Positions 55,951-60,000 of a stretch of DNA of 60,000 nucleotides are shown here, piece after piece. The translations under genes and the position numbers were made by a program. Source of the stretch: Hydractinia symbiolongicarpus (lineage: Eukaryota > Cnidaria > Hydrozoa > Anthoathecata > Hydractiniidae); NCBI RefSeq assembly GCF_029227915.1, contig NC_079883.1:20338001-20398000 (forward strand). Direction: 5' to 3'. Numbering within the stretch: the stretch's first letter is position 1; every line of letters begins with the position of its first letter. The notes beneath the pieces were generated by a model. The model was not told the origin of the DNA and did not search any database. It was given only the letters and a program-made list of their open reading frames with translations.

Positions 55951-57141
55951 GGACGGATCAAGAGACTGTGATAATAAATGCAACCTGCGTGTGGGCTGGT
56001 GGTATTCCTGATGTCCGCTTTCAGAATGACCAAAACCAGAATATTATCCCAAAAGAGCTACTAAGCTATGATGTCAGTAAAGGAAATGTAGAAAGTCTTG
56101 TTGACAAGCTCTTTCCAGTAAAACTTTGTCATTTTATTTTTATTTTTTTTATTTCTAATTAAGAAACATTTTCCTAATTGTTTGAAGTGTAAAAACTTGC
56201 TTTTAGGACCATGGACCAGATCCCAAAATATTTGATTTTGTCTTTAAAGATGGCAACCATTTTGTATCTTTCTGGAATGGTTTTTGCATAGATGGAAACC
56301 TATATGTGGAAATACCTGATGGAAATCTTCCTGCTGGAAGCAGAGAGTGGTGAGTTTTTTCTTTCCTGAATATTTAATTAATAAATATAACCCATATATT
56401 CTAACAGTGTAGCTTAATTTTCTTAGTTTTGTGGCTCTGTTGGAATATGCAGAAGAAACTCTTGGTATTAAAGCTATGTTTCTTTGTATACCAAAAACAA
56501 GAGATGATCGAGGTTATTGCTCTACTTTTTCAAATTTTTTTTTTCTGCCTGTTAAACCCCATTTACACCTGAAGTTAACTGTTTTAATGTAGTTTTACAA
56601 ACCAATGTTTTATATTATAAAAACTGCCTTTGTCTCAATGTTTTTGTCCAAGATTGTACATATCCATGTTAAAAAGAGTTTGTCTAGGCACAACGTGTGA
56701 AGTAAACATGACACTGTATATGTATCTCAATTATTTAAACCGCAATCGAAGTTTTAAATGTAGAATCACATGTTGATCTCATTTTTAGAAAATATTATCA
56801 TGGGTAACCTAGCCATCAAAGTTGTGTCCTTTATTCATGATTCTTGCCAGAGAATATTCTCACTCCAATCAGAATATATTTTATTTTTGATTGTGGAAAT
56901 GTTTAATTTAGTAACCAGTTTAGTTAAGTGTAAATGGGGTTTAAAGTTTGTTTGCTTTTATTCAGATTACAATGAAGATCTTTACTGTATTTACTAAAGT
57001 TTTTTAAAATTATTTTCTTTTTTTATAGCTGAGATACTGAGAACATTCATGTTTATTGGGTTTGAAATTGTCCATCTCAAGTTTTGTTCATTTTTGCCAC
57101 CAAATGACAAATTTATTTTTATGGCTTATTCATTGGAATGA
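55951..57141 (+). CDS. OAZ: Ornithine decarboxylase antizyme, requires +1 frameshift
   Basis: Exons: 55951-56117, 56207-56349, 56427-56512 and 57029-57141, with phase-matched GT/AG introns. Antizyme binds ornithine decarboxylase, breaks its dimer and delivers it to the 26S proteasome without ubiquitin. It also lowers polyamine uptake. ORF1 (zero frame) ends CNLRVGWWYS then TGA at 56009-56011. The +1 frame continues DVRFQNDQ and encodes 149 residues. The conserved antizyme fold is clear: FWNGFCIDGNLYVEIPDGNL, FVALLEYAEETLGIKAMFLC, KTRDDR, then AEILRTFMFIGFEIV and FIFMAYSLE before TGA. The N-terminal part of ORF1 lies in an upstream exon, with 54635-54679 the best candidate. It is single-copy here, transcribed away from PSMB4. 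Confidence 0.92.
56000..56014 (+). promoter_or_regulatory. OAZ: Programmed +1 ribosomal frameshift site of antizyme
   Basis: The site is TGG TAT TCC TGA TGT, with TCC at 56006-56008 and the ORF1 stop TGA at 56009-56011. UCC-UGA-U is the classic antizyme shift site, where high polyamines promote slippage so that GAT is read after TCC. The preceding codons (W-W-Y-S) mirror the W-C-S seen in vertebrates. The downstream +1 frame is open to the end of the gene, and the zero frame is not. Confidence 0.92.
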
Positions 57142-57510
57142 TGCGTGGCATTTTGTCATGTGGGAGAACGTCATCATTAATTGCTTCATTTGAAGTTTTC
57201 TTTTTCATTTAATTTTTAATCGATGCGTGGAAATGATTTTTGTTTAAATGTAATTTCTCCGACAGTGTTGAATAATTCAGAACCCTTTACTAATGCCAGA
57301 AGTAATGATTTTTGCATGGTTTGTTATTGTATCAATTGCTCATTGATTTTACCTCGAAGAAAAATATCTACCATGAAGTGGCAGTGCAAGTCATATGACA
57401 TTTGAAAACAAAACTTCTTTGCTTTGATTTAACCTGAATGATATTGTTGTTTTTGTGACGTAGATTTGTTTGTTTTTCAGACATATAATGAAGGTCGGTT
57501 TTCATTACAT
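57142..57510 (+). other. Antizyme 3' region
   Basis: Non-coding sequence after the stop. No clean AATAAA within ~250 bp is obvious, so the transcript end is uncertain. Confidence 0.35.
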
Positions 57511-57635
57511 GTTGTACAACAAAGGCAACGCAAGCGATGTTGTGCAACAAATGTTGTAGAGATAGATTTTTTTCTACCTCGACAACAGTTGCACAACATC
57601 TGTGTTGCACAACATCTGTGTTGCACAGCACTTCC
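57511..57635. mobile_element. MITE-like repeat of GTTGCACAAC words
   Basis: GTTGTACAACAAAGGCAACG at the left and CGACAACAGTTGCACAAC at the right are inverted. The unit GTTGCACAACATCTGT is tandemly repeated at 57587-57625. Such TGTTGCACAACA-rich elements are, from memory, common in cnidarian genomes. Confidence 0.5.
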
Positions 57636-59648
57636 TGACTTTAATAATGGAAAGCGACCTTAAGGAATGATTTTATTTGCATGTTGCATGTTTTTAATTT
57701 TTGTATTTTCCTAACATGATTTATCTTACTAAAAAATACAATTAATAAAAAACGTAATTCTCTTTGGCTATCGCTTTTCCCTTCTCTTTACAAGAAAATA
57801 ATTATTAATTATTATAAGCATTCGAAAATCTTAAAAGAGGATATACAATTCAGTTATTTTACAAAAATTACTGCTATCAATACGTGTCAATCTTCTTTCT
57901 GTTAATTCCCGAATTAATACACCTTTCCCGAGACTTATTCTTTTGATGTGCCGCAACTTTTTCTGTTGAGTTTTATGAAAAACGGACAATAGATTTGAAT
58001 TCCTTATCAAAAATGTCATAAACAAAGAAAATTTCGAAACAATGCAGCAAGTAAACAACCTTCTATTCTAATTTAAAGATTTGTGGCATGCCCAACCTCT
58101 TTTTGAAAACGAGGCGGGACATGGTAACTTGAGCATTAAGAAGACTTTAACTGTGATATATATCTCCTCAAAATAGCAATTTCTGTTGGCGTATCAAGTT
58201 AAACTTTTACACATAAATTAAACAAACTATGCTGAATTCAAATATGGTATTCATATTTTACGAGTTTAAAAAAAGTATGACTCATGGTTTTGGGAAAGGT
58301 GTATTAATTCCCGAAATTTTTGCTTCCAAAAAACGAAATTGCTTACTTATATGCATATTTGATTCTCAATATGCATATATAAAGTGTCAGCTATCCATAA
58401 ATGAACGACTGTTGTTACATGCCACAATTGATTTCAGGGAATTTAAACACAATAAAATATAACACCTAAGCTCGCTCTAAAAAATCGTCGGGCTTAAATG
58501 GTTTAACTTAATTGCGAGCCGCAAAAATCTCTTTAAAAAATAAATATCAGTCGCCCTGGATTAGATGCAAGGAATAAAAAATTAGGTTTCATTGCGATAG
58601 TTTTTTCTCTTTTTTACTTCGTAAATGTTTCGTACCAATCTCATCCCAGGGGCATTTTGCGTCTTTCTGACATCCGGACTGTCAGAAATTACAAAATTAC
58701 AAAAAGCTGTGGACCAAGTTAAAGCTATCTTTCCTTGCTCGTGTCTTAAGTAAAAAGTTATATGCTAACGTTGCCTCTACCAAAAGACTAATCAAACTTT
58801 ATTCAGTAACAAGAAACAGAGTCTGGAAGCAGGTCCTTGGTAAAAAGAAGCTGCATCGATGTTACTTTCAGCGCTAATTTGTATCCAATCCATTTTAAGT
58901 GCAAAATAAATGGAGCGCAACAGTAAAATGCATAAATTTATAGTATTTTTGACTAAATTTGGTTGAAATTAACTGTAAATATGCCAATTTCTTATCCAAA
59001 TCGTGAAGAAAGAATGGTTCAATTTTCAATGAAAGTTAAAATTTGCAGGTATTATCATAAAATTTATATACATATATTCATATAAATATACTGGCTAGGT
59101 AGGCTAACATGGGAGGAGCTGTGAACTACATCAGAAGTGGTTAATCGGCATTCTCGTCCATGGAGCTCTTTGAGATTAAAACGTCGAGAATGGTTAATCA
59201 GGAGATGTCGTGAACATTTGATTCTTCTTGATGTAGTATATGTATGTATATATGTATGTAGCTATGCATGTTTACTCTGAAATACACACACAGAACAGGC
59301 TATAACCAGCAAGCTAGCATGCATATTACCAACCAGTTATTCCCAATAAAAAAATACAAAGTGCATGGTATACGCTTTATATATATATTTCACAAGCTCG
59401 TCCCCAGGGGCTTTTGCCTTTTTGAAATCGAGGCAAGTAAGCGCCAGCGGCTTTCACATAGGCAACAAGCTCTGGGAAGGAGGATGATATATTTCAAATA
59501 GTTAAACTAGCGGTATTGATTTTAAAGTATATAATTTTTTAAAGTAATTATATATACATATAATTTAAAATTTATTATCGTTATATTTTCAAACGGTTTT
59601 TATCTTTAAGTGTTGACTCCGCCTTTCTAAAAACTTCATCTCATTCAG
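57636..59648. other. Intergenic, scattered repeat ends
   Basis: CATCCCAGGGGCATTTTGCG at about 58645 and CTCGTCCCCAGGGGC at 59398 are single termini of the CCCAGGG MITE family. Nothing coding is recognised before 59649. Confidence 0.4.
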
Positions 59649-59806
59649 GCAGTGAAGACATTTTAATTTCTAAAAACAGGTCTTGCCAAGCAGTGGCATA
59701 TGCTACACATGCTTTTAAAAGAGTTCAGGAGACCCAACACCACGTTGCTTTCTTGTTTTTCTTTTTGCACCACGATTTTGATAACAAGCTTCAGCTTTAC
59801 AGAAGG
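59649..59806 (+). other. Likely internal coding exon of an unrecognised gene
   Basis: The stretch is bounded by an acceptor (CATCTCATTCAG) and a donor (GTAAGA), is open in one frame for 52 codons and has a protein-like composition: SEDILISKNRSCQ, then AVAYATHAFKRVQETQHHVA, then a hydrophobic FLFFFL and DNKLQLYRR. Phase is 1 on entry and 0 on exit. I cannot name the family. The neighbouring exons must lie past the window end or in the AT-rich sequence upstream. Confidence 0.5.
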
Positions 59807-60000
59807 GTAAGATGTGATTAACAGTTCATCTATATTCGACTAGTTTTCGAGGAAAAATGGCATTAAATTCCTCCTTCGCCGAATATTAGGACATTGCTCC
59901 GGGGCGAAAAGCGTACGTAATATATACGCAAAACTATGCTGAAGGAATGTTTTTCTATCGCTCATGTGCTTATATATTTTACTATTTCTTGAAGAAGTTG

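Overview
The window is animal nuclear DNA: AT-rich, intron-containing and dominated by mobile-element debris. Three conserved metazoan genes can be read. They are an inhibitory Smad (SMAD6/7 type), the proteasome beta-7 subunit PSMB4, and ornithine decarboxylase antizyme (OAZ) with its programmed +1 frameshift site. The transposon content (LINEs with PHD-like fingers, a Polinton-like polymerase relic with the SAP/Rho-like N-terminus I associate with Hydra and Nematostella proteins, many tiny Helitrons and TIR elements) fits a cnidarian best, perhaps a hydrozoan. That assignment is inference, not proof.

Layout. 1-2.5 kb: a Harbinger-like MITE, Helitron relics and a degenerate tandem repeat. 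3-4.7 kb: decayed Polinton-like DNA polymerase. 4.7-8.45 kb: minus-strand LINE with an SGNH-esterase ORF1 and a broken EN-RT ORF2. 8.46-15.9 kb: plus-strand LINE with a zinc-finger ORF1, split by a 3.1-kb non-autonomous TIR element that has a clean 5-bp target duplication. 16.2-18.4 kb: MITEs and a first tandem array of ~177-bp Helitrons. 19.1-21.0 kb: compact three-exon Smad6/7 gene (+). 23.0-24.6 kb: a larger Helitron array. 26.6-54.1 kb: PSMB4 on the minus strand, eight exons encoding 257 aa. Its first intron is ~17.8 kb and holds LINE copies, three tRNA-like SINE relics and an unusual family of TIR elements with satellite cores. 54.6-57.1 kb: OAZ on the plus strand, head-to-head with PSMB4. 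57.1-60 kb: mostly non-coding, with one unassigned likely exon near the end.

Functional links. Antizyme delivers ornithine decarboxylase to the 26S proteasome and PSMB4 is a structural subunit of that proteasome. Their divergent arrangement across ~0.6 kb is therefore notable. Smad6/7 (+) and PSMB4 (-) are convergent, with ~5.6 kb between their stop codons.

The most unusual material is (i) head-to-tail mini-Helitron arrays with exact end-to-start junctions, (ii) a mosaic family of GGGATCGTCTC-ended elements whose arms are built from short repeated words and whose cores are exchangeable 53-58-bp satellites, and (iii) an antizyme gene whose start codon may be created by splicing.
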